Positions 1 through 6,131 of a DNA stretch of 11,176 nucleotides are shown here, piece by piece. A model generated the notes under the pieces. It was not told the origin of the DNA. It saw only the letters and a list, made by a program, of their open reading frames with translations, and did no database searches. How positions within the stretch are numbered: the first letter of the stretch is position 1; every line of letters begins with the position of its first letter. The position numbers and the translations under genes are program-made. Source of the stretch: Anaerolineae bacterium. Its GTDB lineage: Bacteria; Chloroflexota; Anaerolineae; Aggregatilineales; Phototrophicaceae. The DNA lies in contig JADLHH010000486.1 in NCBI GenBank assembly GCA_020848855.1, forward strand, positions 1 to 11,176, written 5' to 3'.

Positions 1-93
1 ATCACCGTCGAGGATTTGGTCGTGACGTATTCCGACCACTGCGACGCCCACTATGAGCATATTACGCGGACGCTGGCGGCGGGGCGCGCCTGA
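1..93 (+). CDS. 3' end of an unidentified gene (possibly DinB-like)
   Basis: Frame 1 is open from the first base to a TGA at 91-93 and gives the last 30 residues of a protein. The tail contains EDLVVTYSDHCDAHYEHI, a helix with spaced histidines. It resembles the last helix of DinB-like metal-binding four-helix-bundle proteins, which often end in a D/H-rich HxxxH-type segment, but 30 residues are too few to assign a family. This is the only plus-strand gene in the window and it converges on the methyltransferase gene that follows. No T-rich terminator is visible for it on the plus strand; the hairpin at 105-124 is followed by CGTGC in this direction. Confidence 0.5.
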   Translation: MTVEDLVVTYSDHCDAHYEHITRTLAAGRA

Positions 94-97
94 GGGA

Positions 98-124
98 ATC
101 AAAAGGCGGGTCAAGAGACCCGCC
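98..124 (-). terminator. Intrinsic terminator of the methyltransferase gene
   Basis: An 8-bp perfect stem, GGCGGGTC (105-112) and GACCCGCC (117-124), has a 4-base loop. Read on the minus strand it is followed directly by TTTTGATT, a U-rich tract. It lies 28 bases beyond the minus-strand stop at 152, as expected for a Rho-independent terminator of that gene. It also separates that gene from the converging plus-strand gene. Confidence 0.75.
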
Positions 125-151
125 CGTGCTGATGTCAGCCCATCGAATGGT

Positions 152-856
152 TCACCATACGCCCGGCAGCAGCCGGAAGCGTACCCGACTTGCATAATCG
201 TGGTAGCCGTTCAGCTTGTGACGTAGAGTCTGGTCTTCCAGCCACGTGCGAATCACGAGCGCGACCGTGAGGAGCAGCGCCGGGACAAAAGCCCAGAGCG
301 AATCGAGCAGAAACGGCGCGGCAAGATACGTCAGCAGCGCGCCCGTGTAACCGGGATGGCGTATCCAGCGATACGGACCGCTCGAAACGACGTGCTGTCC
401 CCGGTCGGTCTGGATGCGCACCACACCTGAAAAGAAGCGGTTTTCGAGCAGCGCGTATGATCCCAGCACCAAGCCGCCGAGGATGATGATCAGCGCTGCG
501 ACCTTCACCGGAACGCTGAATACGGATAATGGCGACCAGCCAAATCGAGCGTCCAGCCCGGCGACCAGCGGGATGAACCCGGCCCCAAGCGCGACCAGAG
601 GCGCAAGCAGACGATCCCATGCCTCGGTATCTTCGTGATTCATCATGCGGGCGCGCTCGGCGATCAGGTCGGGATTGACCCGCGCCACCAGTACCCGGCT
701 GACGACGAATCCCAGGATGTACGCGAGGGCAAAGAGCCACGCTTCCAGCCAATCCCAGCGCCCGGTGATCAGGAGCGGCAGCATGGGAACGAGAACGATG
801 ATAACCAGCAGTTGCACGACGAGACGAGGAGAAATACGGTGGCTTTGAGCAGTCAT
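152..856 (-). CDS. Isoprenylcysteine carboxyl methyltransferase / phospholipid methyltransferase-like membrane protein
   Basis: This 234-residue integral membrane protein has hydrophobic segments near residues 12-31, 36-58, 84-101, 116-136 and 173-203. The C-terminal half carries the SAM-binding signature of the ICMT/PEMT family: VVSSGPYRWIRHPGYTG (about 156-172, core RHPGY at 166-170), a long helical pair, then an E-D acidic motif (E207, D208) and a GYHDYASRVRFRLLPGVW tail. In this family such proteins methylate lipids or prenylated or thiol substrates using SAM; bacterial members of this length mostly have unknown substrates. Start ATG at 856 is preceded by AAGGA, spaced rather tightly. The gene lies 86 bases downstream of the feo operon, with a strong hairpin between, so co-transcription is possible but not shown. 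A second member of the family lies at the right edge of the window. Confidence 0.85.
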   Translation of the reverse strand: MTAQSHRISPRLVVQLLVIIVLVPMLPLLITGRWDWLEAWLFALAYILGFVVSRVLVARVNPDLIAERARMMNHEDTEAWDRLLAPLVALGAGFIPLVAGLDARFGWSPLSVFSVPVKVAALIIILGGLVLGSYALLENRFFSGVVRIQTDRGQHVVSSGPYRWIRHPGYTGALLTYLAAPFLLDSLWAFVPALLLTVALVIRTWLEDQTLRHKLNGYHDYASRVRFRLLPGVW

Positions 857-880
857 GTTCCTTCGCCTTTCACTTCAGCC

Positions 881-917
881 ATCTGGCTGCCACGCCCTGA
901 GAGTGTGGCAGCCAGAT
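881..917. repeat. Long perfect hairpin between feoB and the methyltransferase gene
   Basis: Arms ATCTGGCTGCCAC (881-893) and GTGGCAGCCAGAT (905-917) are perfectly complementary over 13 bp around an 11-base loop. It lies 25 bases past the feoB permease stop and 25 bases before the methyltransferase start. Neither strand has a T-run after the stem, so it is not a standard intrinsic terminator. It could be an mRNA-stabilising or processing hairpin at the 3' end of the feo message, a non-canonical terminator, or a REP-type palindrome. Confidence 0.6.
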
Positions 918-942
918 GATAGAAGCGATTGAGAAGGAGGCG

Positions 943-2364
943 CTACGCCCAGCCGAGCAGCCGGGCGATAGTCGCCGTGACGAACGTCACGCCGAATGCC
1001 AGCGTCAGCGGCAGCAGCGTCGCCACCGCCGTCCATTTGAGGTTCTTGGTCTCATTCCAGATCGTCAGGATGGTCGTGCTGCACGGGTTATGCAGCAGGC
1101 TGAACAGCATCAGGTTGATCGCCGTCAGTATCGACCAGCCGCCCACCTGCGTCAGCACCGTGTAAACCTGCGCGTCGTCCAGTTCGAGCATGACGCCGTT
1201 CTGCGCGCCGACCATGTTCCTGCCGAGCGTCAGCGTCAGCATGAGGATCGTCGGGATGATGATCTCGTTGGCGGGGATGGCGACGATGTACGCCACCAGG
1301 ATCACGCCGTTGAGACCGAGCAGCAGACCGAGCGGGTTCAGCAGATTAACCATGTGCCCGGCAATACTGGCATCGCCGATGAAAATGTTGCTCGTCAGCC
1401 AGATGACCGCGCCAGCCGGAGCCGCCATCGTCACCGCGCGCCACAGCACGATCAGGGTGCGGTCAATCATCGACGTGTAGATCGTCCGCATGATGCGCGG
1501 CGGGCGGTAGGGCGGCAGTTCCAGGCTGAAGGTTGAGGCTTCGCCCTTGAGCCACGTCCGCGACAGGAACGCCGAGACGATCAGCGTGACGAAAATGCCG
1601 AGGACTGCCACCGTGACGACGCTGGCGGCGGCGATGAAGCTCGCCAGCGCCGGCGTGGCGGTTGCGCCGATGAAGATTGTGCCCATCAGGATCAGCGTGG
1701 GCCAGCGCCCGTTACAGATGCTGAAGTTGTTGGTGATGATGGCGATCAGCCGCTCGCGCGGGCTGTCGATGATGCGAGTCGCCACCACGCCGGCGGCGTT
1801 ACAGCCGTAGCCCATCATCATGGTGAGCGCCTGCTTGCCGTGCGCGCCGGATTTCTTGAACAGCCGGTCGAGGTTGAAGGCGACGCGCGGCAGGTAGCCG
1901 AAGTCCTCCAGCAGCGTGAACAGCGGAAAGAAGATCGCCATCGGCGGCAGCATGACCGCGATCACCCACGCCGTCGCCATGTACACACCGTCGATCAGGA
2001 AACCGGACAGCCACCAGGGGGCGCTCAGGGTAGTAGCGACACTGTGCAGGAAGTTGTAGACCGTGCCGAGCAGGAAGTCGCTCAGCATCTGCGACGGGAT
2101 ATTCGCCCCGGCAATTGTCAGCCAGAACACGCCCATCAGCATGAGCAGCATCAGCGGGAAGCCGAGTGTACGGCTCGTGACCAGCCGGTCGAGCGTGCGG
2201 TCGAAGTCGAAGCGGGCTTTCTGCCCCTCGCGCACCACCGCCCGGTCGGCAATCTGCCCGGCGTCGGTGTAAATCGATTCCATCAGGCGGTCGTGGAATT
2301 CACCGCCGACATCCTGGCGCAGCGACTCCGCCATCTTGAGTAGTTGATCCGTCTGTGCCATCAT
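943..2364 (-). CDS. feoB: Ferrous iron transport protein B, permease half of a split FeoB
   Basis: This 473-residue polytopic membrane protein corresponds to the transmembrane part of FeoB, which moves Fe(II) into the cytoplasm. After a soluble stretch (1-66) come the first hydrophobic segment (about 67-87) and the first Gate region with GYGCNAAGVVATR (185-197) and NNFSICNGRWPT (212-223, C217). The FeoB_C linker ELPPYRPPR is at 282-290, the second Gate with IPANEIIIPT at 363-372, and the conserved NPCSTTI at 426-432. The Gate reads CNGRWP where classical FeoB has a CSARLP-type sequence, so it belongs to a divergent FeoB type. Start: ATG at 2364, preceded by GGTAGG seven bases upstream; the following codon is a second ATG. 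The upstream GTPase half ends only three bases before and in the same frame (TAA-CGC-ATG). Third gene of feoA-feoB(GTPase)-feoB(permease). It lacks the G-domain that full-length FeoB (roughly 700-800 residues) carries. Confidence 0.93.
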   Translation of the reverse strand: MMAQTDQLLKMAESLRQDVGGEFHDRLMESIYTDAGQIADRAVVREGQKARFDFDRTLDRLVTSRTLGFPLMLLMLMGVFWLTIAGANIPSQMLSDFLLGTVYNFLHSVATTLSAPWWLSGFLIDGVYMATAWVIAVMLPPMAIFFPLFTLLEDFGYLPRVAFNLDRLFKKSGAHGKQALTMMMGYGCNAAGVVATRIIDSPRERLIAIITNNFSICNGRWPTLILMGTIFIGATATPALASFIAAASVVTVAVLGIFVTLIVSAFLSRTWLKGEASTFSLELPPYRPPRIMRTIYTSMIDRTLIVLWRAVTMAAPAGAVIWLTSNIFIGDASIAGHMVNLLNPLGLLLGLNGVILVAYIVAIPANEIIIPTILMLTLTLGRNMVGAQNGVMLELDDAQVYTVLTQVGGWSILTAINLMLFSLLHNPCSTTILTIWNETKNLKWTAVATLLPLTLAFGVTFVTATIARLLGWA

Positions 2365-2367
2365 GCG

Positions 2368-3225
2368 TTAACCTACCGCCTGTAACTGGACGACGTTCGA
2401 TGGTTCTTCTGGTGCCGTGTTTTGCGTCAGGCTGCCGAGCGTGCCTTCGCGGACGGCTTTGACGATGCTCGGATCGCCTTCCAGCAGCCGCAGAGCGACC
2501 CAGCGGGCGTTCGGCAAATTCGGGAAATCTGCCCGGATGCTTTCGACCAGCCGCGTCACCGCCGCTTCCACTTTCGGGTCGCGGTACTGAATGCGGTGCG
2601 GCTTGGTCTGGAACTGCCCCTGCGCCACCTGCGCGATTGCGCTCAGCAGTTCGGGGACGCCGACGCCCTGCCGCGCTGCCATCGGCACGACCGGCACGCC
2701 GAGATCGCGGGCGAGACGGCGGTCGTCAACCTTCAACCCGTGCCGCTTGGCTTCATCCATCAGGTTGAGGGCGATCACCACGCGGTCGGTGATTTCCAGC
2801 ACCTGCAGCGCCAGGTTCAGGTTGCGCTCCAGCCGGGTCGCGTCGGTGACGACCACCGTCACGGTCGGCTGACCGAACAGGATGAAGTCGCGGGCGACCT
2901 CTTCGTCGGTGCTGGTCGAAAGCAGCGAGTACGTCCCCGGCAGGTCGACCAGCTTGTAGCGCTTGTCGCCGTACAGGAAACCGCCTTCGGCGCGGGCGAC
3001 GGTCTTGCCGGGCCAGTTGCCGGTATGCTGCCGCAGCCCGGTCAGCGCGTTGAAAACCGTGCTCTTGCCGGTGTTCGGGTTGCCCGCCAGCGCGACGATG
3101 TAGTCGAAGTTATCCATATTGATGCCCAGCTTGATTAACTGGGCGTTGTTATAGAGCGGGCAGGTCGCGCACTCAGGAGTCGGCGCGGCGGGTCCTATGG
3201 GAATAACGGGTGCCTGCGCGTTCAT
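2368..3225 (-). CDS. feoB: FeoB GTPase (G-protein) half of a split FeoB
   Basis: This 285-residue cytoplasmic protein carries the FeoB G-domain that controls Fe(II) transport. G1 GNPNTGKS is at 48-55, the FeoB-type switch GNWPGKTV at 69-76 (G2 Thr about T75), G3 DLPG at 94-97, G4 NLMD at 154-157, and G5-like MAARQGVG at 182-189. In G5 the usual Ser before Ala is replaced by Met. Residues 200-265 match the position of the helical GDI-like domain. N-terminal to the G-domain is a 37-residue extension with a Cys-x-x-Cys pair (C19, C22), absent from classical FeoB. ATG at 3225 overlaps the feoA stop as ATGA, indicating translational coupling; an internal ATG (M37) would give a shorter protein without the cysteines. 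It ends with TAA at 2370-2368, one codon before the permease gene in the same frame. Confidence 0.93.
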   Translation of the reverse strand: MNAQAPVIPIGPAAPTPECATCPLYNNAQLIKLGINMDNFDYIVALAGNPNTGKSTVFNALTGLRQHTGNWPGKTVARAEGGFLYGDKRYKLVDLPGTYSLLSTSTDEEVARDFILFGQPTVTVVVTDATRLERNLNLALQVLEITDRVVIALNLMDEAKRHGLKVDDRRLARDLGVPVVPMAARQGVGVPELLSAIAQVAQGQFQTKPHRIQYRDPKVEAAVTRLVESIRADFPNLPNARWVALRLLEGDPSIVKAVREGTLGSLTQNTAPEEPSNVVQLQAVG

Positions 3226-3485
3226 TCTGTCTGCTCCTTGTCGGTATCCAATACAATCTGGATGGTCCGTGCCTGTTCTTTGCGCAGCGCGATGACTGCC
3301 CCGCGAATGAGATACGCCGTCGGGTCGCCAAGCGGGTTGGTCATGGCGATTTCGATGCGCGCGCCCGGCAGTATACCCAGGTCCATCATCCGGCGGCGGT
3401 CGCTGCCGGCGCTGGTCAGCCCGGTGACAACTGCGACCTGCCGGTCGGCTAGCTCATCCAGAGTAAGGTTCGCTGTTTCGATCAT
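3222..3485 (-). CDS. feoA: Ferrous iron transport protein A (FeoA)
   Basis: This 87-residue protein has the FeoA SH3-like fold pattern: a short acidic start, [21 protein letters not shown] (about 17-37), [18 protein letters not shown] (38-55), and a final [16 protein letters not shown] strand pair. FeoA is a small cytoplasmic partner of FeoB needed for Fe(II) uptake in characterised systems. First gene of the operon; its TGA overlaps the ATG of the GTPase half by the ATGA pattern. The start ATG at 3485 lies about 40 bases downstream of a good promoter with an embedded operator-like repeat. The Shine-Dalgarno region is weak (AGAG/GCAG). Confidence 0.93.
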   Translation of the reverse strand: MIETANLTLDELADRQVAVVTGLTSAGSDRRRMMDLGILPGARIEIAMTNPLGDPTAYLIRGAVIALRKEQARTIQIVLDTDKEQTE

Positions 3486-3526
3486 CGCGTCTGCTCTAAG
3501 TGGCTCACGAGTAAAATCTAAGCTCC

Positions 3527-3554
3527 ATTTTAGGTTAGTCTAAAAATTTGTCAA
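3527..3554 (-). promoter_or_regulatory. feoA promoter
   Basis: Read on the minus strand there is a perfect -35 box TTGACA (3554-3549), a 16-base spacer and a -10 box TAAAAT (3532-3527). This places transcription start near 3520, about 35 bases before the feoA ATG. The spacer and -10 are covered by the inverted repeat at 3528-3545, so a protein bound there would block RNA polymerase. The promoter begins just after the terminator of the ZIP operon. Confidence 0.75.
3528..3545. promoter_or_regulatory. Operator-like inverted repeat upstream of feoA (DtxR/IdeR/MntR-like)
   Basis: The plus strand reads TTTTAGGTTAGTCTAAAA: a 7-4-7 inverted repeat with one mismatch. Its TTAGGTTAG portion equals the left half of the known DtxR/IdeR consensus (TTAGGTTAGSCTAACCTAA); the right half matches less well. 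It overlaps the feoA -10 and spacer. A nearly identical repeat occupies the same position in the multicopper oxidase promoter. The identity of the regulator is inferred; no such regulator gene is in the window. Confidence 0.7.
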
Positions 3555-3559
3555 GAACC

Positions 3560-3595
3560 AAAATGGCTGGTGAGTGTTTTGTTACCTCACCAGCC
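3560..3595 (-). terminator. Intrinsic terminator of the MCO-ZIP operon
   Basis: A 10-bp perfect stem, GGCTGGTGAG (3565-3574) and CTCACCAGCC (3586-3595), with an 11-base loop, begins 10 bases past the ZIP stop. On the minus strand it is followed by ATTTTGG, a short U-tract. It sits immediately upstream of the feoA -35 box, so it insulates the feo promoter from ZIP read-through. Confidence 0.7.
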
Positions 3596-3604
3596 GGAAA
3601 AAAC

Positions 3605-4819
3605 CTAGAACTTGACCAGGAACGCGGTGAAATACATGAGGGCGATGCCGACGACCAGACCGCTTAAGTTAATCCAGTTGACGAGCGGCATTCCGTGTTT
3701 GGCGCTGTCACGGACGACCAGCCTGCCGACTTCCCAGACAACCTGCAAAATCGCGCCCACGCCTATCGCCAGGAAGATCGTCGCCAGCACCGGGTTGAAG
3801 GCGAACCCGCCAATCCAGGTGCCGAAGATAGCGGGTGCGCCCGCCAGCGAGCCAAGCAGGATGAAATGCTTCAAGCCGGGGTTTTTGCGCACCACCGGCG
3901 CGACAATGCCAATGCCTTCGGTGATGTTGTGCAGCGTGAAGCCGAGGATCAGGAAGGTGCCGAGCGCTGCTTCGCCCAGCGCGAACGCCGCGCCAATCGC
4001 CAGCCCTTCGCCCAGATTATGCAGCCCGATGCCCATCGCAATCCGGTAGGAGACGCCAAGCGGGCTGCTTTCGGTGCCGCGCCGCAGGCTGCCGACGGCG
4101 AGCAGCACGCCCAGCGATACCAGCGCGATGAACACTACCAGCGGCACGCCCTGTACGAACGCGGGCAGCTCGGCGGCAAACTCGTTGGCGTCGAGCCAGG
4201 TGCCGAGCGCCAGATAGACCAGCAGCCCGACCGTCAGCGAGAGGATGAAGATCATGGCGCGGGCATCCAGGCGACGCATGAACGGATACCACAGCATTCC
4301 TAGCAGAATTGGGACAATGCCCACGTACAGCCCGACCAAACCGAAGCGCGCGAACAGGCTGAGCGATGGGGCGGGCGTCTGCACCGCCGCGCCGATTTCG
4401 CCCTCGAAGGTTGCGCCGAGCGAGGTAATCAGCACGACGGCGTGCGTTTCTTCCTCGACCCAGGGGTAGGGGATGGTGAAGGTAGCGCGCCCCAGTCGCG
4501 GGATGGTCGTGGACGGCTCGGCAGTGAAATAGAAGTAGGCGTCGTCCACAAGCACCTGCGGGATGGTAACTTCCTGCGGTCCGTCGTTGATCACGCTCAC
4601 CTGGATGACGCCCGCTTCGGGCAGGGTGATCCGCTCGATGGACACCTGCTCGATGGGCGGACCCGCCAGGTCGGTCAAGCCGCCGCCGGTGACGACCAGA
4701 TAGGTCAGGACGAGACCGAGCAGGATGAGCGGGATGAGCGCGAGCAGCCAGGCGCTCCCTGAAAGCCGCGCGGGCTGTTGAGCGGGCTGCTGAGTTGAAG
4801 ACGTTGCCGGTGTCGCCAT
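3605..4819 (-). CDS. ZIP-family metal transporter with N-terminal extracytoplasmic domain
   Basis: This 404-residue protein should move divalent metal ions across the cytoplasmic membrane. The ZIP core (about 158-404) has several membrane helices and the two metal-site signatures HNLGEG (267-272) and HNITEG (297-302), the GufA-like HNxxEG pattern in consecutive helices; E363 in VVWEVGRL lies in a later helix. Unlike a plain ZIP (roughly 250-300 residues), it begins with a Q/P/T-rich tail, one membrane helix (about 23-45) and about 110 residues of predicted beta structure outside the cell (46-155, including VSIERITLPEAG and IPQVLVDDAYFYF). The start at 4819 is chosen because the preceding gene's TAA lies one base upstream (TAA-T-ATG), with GGGGGTG as ribosome site; an in-frame upstream start at 4900 would lie inside the oxidase gene. 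The tight coupling suggests the exported oxidase and the ZIP act together. Metal specificity cannot be read from the sequence. Confidence 0.9.
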   Translation of the reverse strand: MATPATSSTQQPAQQPARLSGSAWLLALIPLILLGLVLTYLVVTGGGLTDLAGPPIEQVSIERITLPEAGVIQVSVINDGPQEVTIPQVLVDDAYFYFTAEPSTTIPRLGRATFTIPYPWVEEETHAVVLITSLGATFEGEIGAAVQTPAPSLSLFARFGLVGLYVGIVPILLGMLWYPFMRRLDARAMIFILSLTVGLLVYLALGTWLDANEFAAELPAFVQGVPLVVFIALVSLGVLLAVGSLRRGTESSPLGVSYRIAMGIGLHNLGEGLAIGAAFALGEAALGTFLILGFTLHNITEGIGIVAPVVRKNPGLKHFILLGSLAGAPAIFGTWIGGFAFNPVLATIFLAIGVGAILQVVWEVGRLVVRDSAKHGMPLVNWINLSGLVVGIALMYFTAFLVKF

Positions 4820-4820
4820 A

Positions 4821-6008
4821 TTACACCCCCTGTGCCTGGTCGAGAGTGCTGCCGTGCGTCGCCCGGTAATCCCATGCTTCGTCCAGCCCGGCTTCGGCAA
4901 GTGCCGCCGGGTAATCGGCGGGCTGAACGGCGTTGAAGAAGCTCATCCAGCCCAGCTCGGCAAATTCGCTGACGTGGGCGTGAAACATGTACTTGCCAGG
5001 CCAGCGGAAGTGGAATTCGAGGATGCCGCGCTGCCCTTGCGCCATCATCACCGTATCGAGCGTGCGCCCGGTTGGCTCCAGTGTTGTGCCGTGATCGTAG
5101 AAGTTGAAGAAGTTGCCGTGAATGTGGAACGAGTTGATCAGGTCGAACTCGACGACGTTGATCAGATACACGCGCACCAGCTCGCCGACCTTCACCGGGA
5201 TTGGGCGGCGCATGAACTCGTGCCCGACGGTATTGACGGCGTAGATTTCGTTGCCGCCGTCGAAGTTGGTGTCGAAGGCGTTCATCACCATCATGAACTC
5301 GCGGGCGGGCGGTCTGCCTGCCAGTGGGTCGATGACGAACGCGCCGTACATGCCTTTGTGGATGTGGCGCTTGAGCGGCTGCGCGTGACAGTGGTATAGG
5401 TGGCAGCCGAACGGCTCGGCGTCGAATTCGTAGGTGAAGTCTTCGCCGGGGTTGATTGCGCCGCGCCCGATTCCCGGTACGCCGTCCATCTCGGCGATGT
5501 GGAAGCCGTGAAAGTGCATGGTGTGCGGGTGCGTGCCATAGTTGGCGAAATGGACGCGCAGGTGATCGTTTTCGGCGCAGCGAATGCTGGGACCGGGCAC
5601 GCGCCCGTTGTACGTCCATGCCGGGAAGAAGATGCCGGGCGCGATTTCAATTTCCCAGTCTCCGGCGGAAACCTCGTACTGGCGAATCGGTCTGCCGTCG
5701 TCGGTTTCGCCCGTAACCGTGCCGTAATCCCAGTCGACCAGCATCTGCATCGGGTCGAAGCCATTGCGCTCGTGGTCGACCGCGCCGACGAGCATTTCGG
5801 TCATCCCCGCGTGACCGCTGTGGTCGGCGGTTATGGGCATCTCGCCGTGATCTATGCCAGACATGTCGCCCATCGTGGCGGTGGGGGTCGGTGAGTCCTG
5901 CGCCTGCGCGCTGCGTCCCAGCAGGGCAGCGCCTGCCAGGCTTGCCGCGCTGCCGAGACTTGCGCTGAGGAATCGCCGACGTGTCCAGGGGAAGCGATCT
6001 GGAGTCAT
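4821..6008 (-). CDS. Two-domain multicopper oxidase, Tat-exported
   Basis: This 395-residue protein is exported folded by the Tat pathway: TRRRFL at 9-14, a hydrophobic run, and a likely cleavage after AQA (34-36). A His/Met-rich linker follows (about 45-70). Cupredoxin domain 1 has HTMHFHGFH (162-170), then GCHLYHCH (201-208) with C207, H215 and M220 as likely type 1 copper ligands. Domain 2 has FHIHGN (294-299) and FHAH (342-345) but no Cys, so type 1 copper is expected in domain 1 only, with the paired His motifs forming trinuclear sites between subunits. This is the pattern of two-domain oxidases with a single T1 site in domain 1. HCH rather than HCA argues against copper nitrite reductase. 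The substrate is unknown: metal (ferroxidase or cuprous oxidase) is favoured by the coupled ZIP gene and the operator shared with feo; laccase activity remains possible. Start ATG at 6008 follows AGAGG at good spacing. Confidence 0.88.
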   Translation of the reverse strand: MTPDRFPWTRRRFLSASLGSAASLAGAALLGRSAQAQDSPTPTATMGDMSGIDHGEMPITADHSGHAGMTEMLVGAVDHERNGFDPMQMLVDWDYGTVTGETDDGRPIRQYEVSAGDWEIEIAPGIFFPAWTYNGRVPGPSIRCAENDHLRVHFANYGTHPHTMHFHGFHIAEMDGVPGIGRGAINPGEDFTYEFDAEPFGCHLYHCHAQPLKRHIHKGMYGAFVIDPLAGRPPAREFMMVMNAFDTNFDGGNEIYAVNTVGHEFMRRPIPVKVGELVRVYLINVVEFDLINSFHIHGNFFNFYDHGTTLEPTGRTLDTVMMAQGQRGILEFHFRWPGKYMFHAHVSEFAELGWMSFFNAVQPADYPAALAEAGLDEAWDYRATHGSTLDQAQGV

Positions 6009-6051
6009 TTTTTGCCTCTGTGAATGTCAATCAATGACGGACATAACTGAC

Positions 6052-6080
6052 AGTTTAGATTAGTCTAAACATTCTGTCAA
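6052..6080 (-). promoter_or_regulatory. Promoter of the multicopper oxidase-ZIP operon
   Basis: On the minus strand there is TTGACA (6080-6075), a 17-base spacer and TAAACT (6057-6052, 4 of 6 matches to the -10 consensus). Transcription would begin near 6045, leaving a leader of about 35-40 bases before the ATG at 6008. The arrangement copies that of feoA: the same perfect -35, followed by an inverted repeat over spacer and -10. Confidence 0.7.
6053..6070. promoter_or_regulatory. Operator-like inverted repeat upstream of the multicopper oxidase (DtxR/IdeR/MntR-like)
   Basis: The plus strand reads GTTTAGATTAGTCTAAAC, a perfect 7-4-7 inverted repeat with TTAG as spacer. It shares 15 of the 16 central positions with the feoA site and lies one base farther from the -35. 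Such AT-rich repeats are rare in this GC-rich window, which supports selection for protein binding. It probably binds the same metalloregulator as the feoA site. Confidence 0.72.
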
Positions 6081-6131
6081 GCGGCTGGCGAACTCAGCGG
6101 TTACGAGCAGGGTTTCTACGACAGGATGCTT

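Noticed and set aside
916..4303. Several plus-strand open frames across feoB, feoA and the ZIP gene
   Set aside because: Composition is highly biased (Arg/Gln/His or Ser/Arg/Thr rich), they overlap well-supported minus-strand genes, and none has a ribosome site with a recognisable product.
4820..4900. Longer ZIP start inside the oxidase gene
   Set aside because: The extra 27 residues are basic and overlap the oxidase C-terminus; TAA-T-ATG with GGGGGTG upstream gives a better start.
4821..6008. Copper nitrite reductase (NirK)
   Set aside because: The domain 1 motif is YHCH rather than the NirK YHCAPxG type, and paired His motifs in both domains fit a trinuclear oxidase site.
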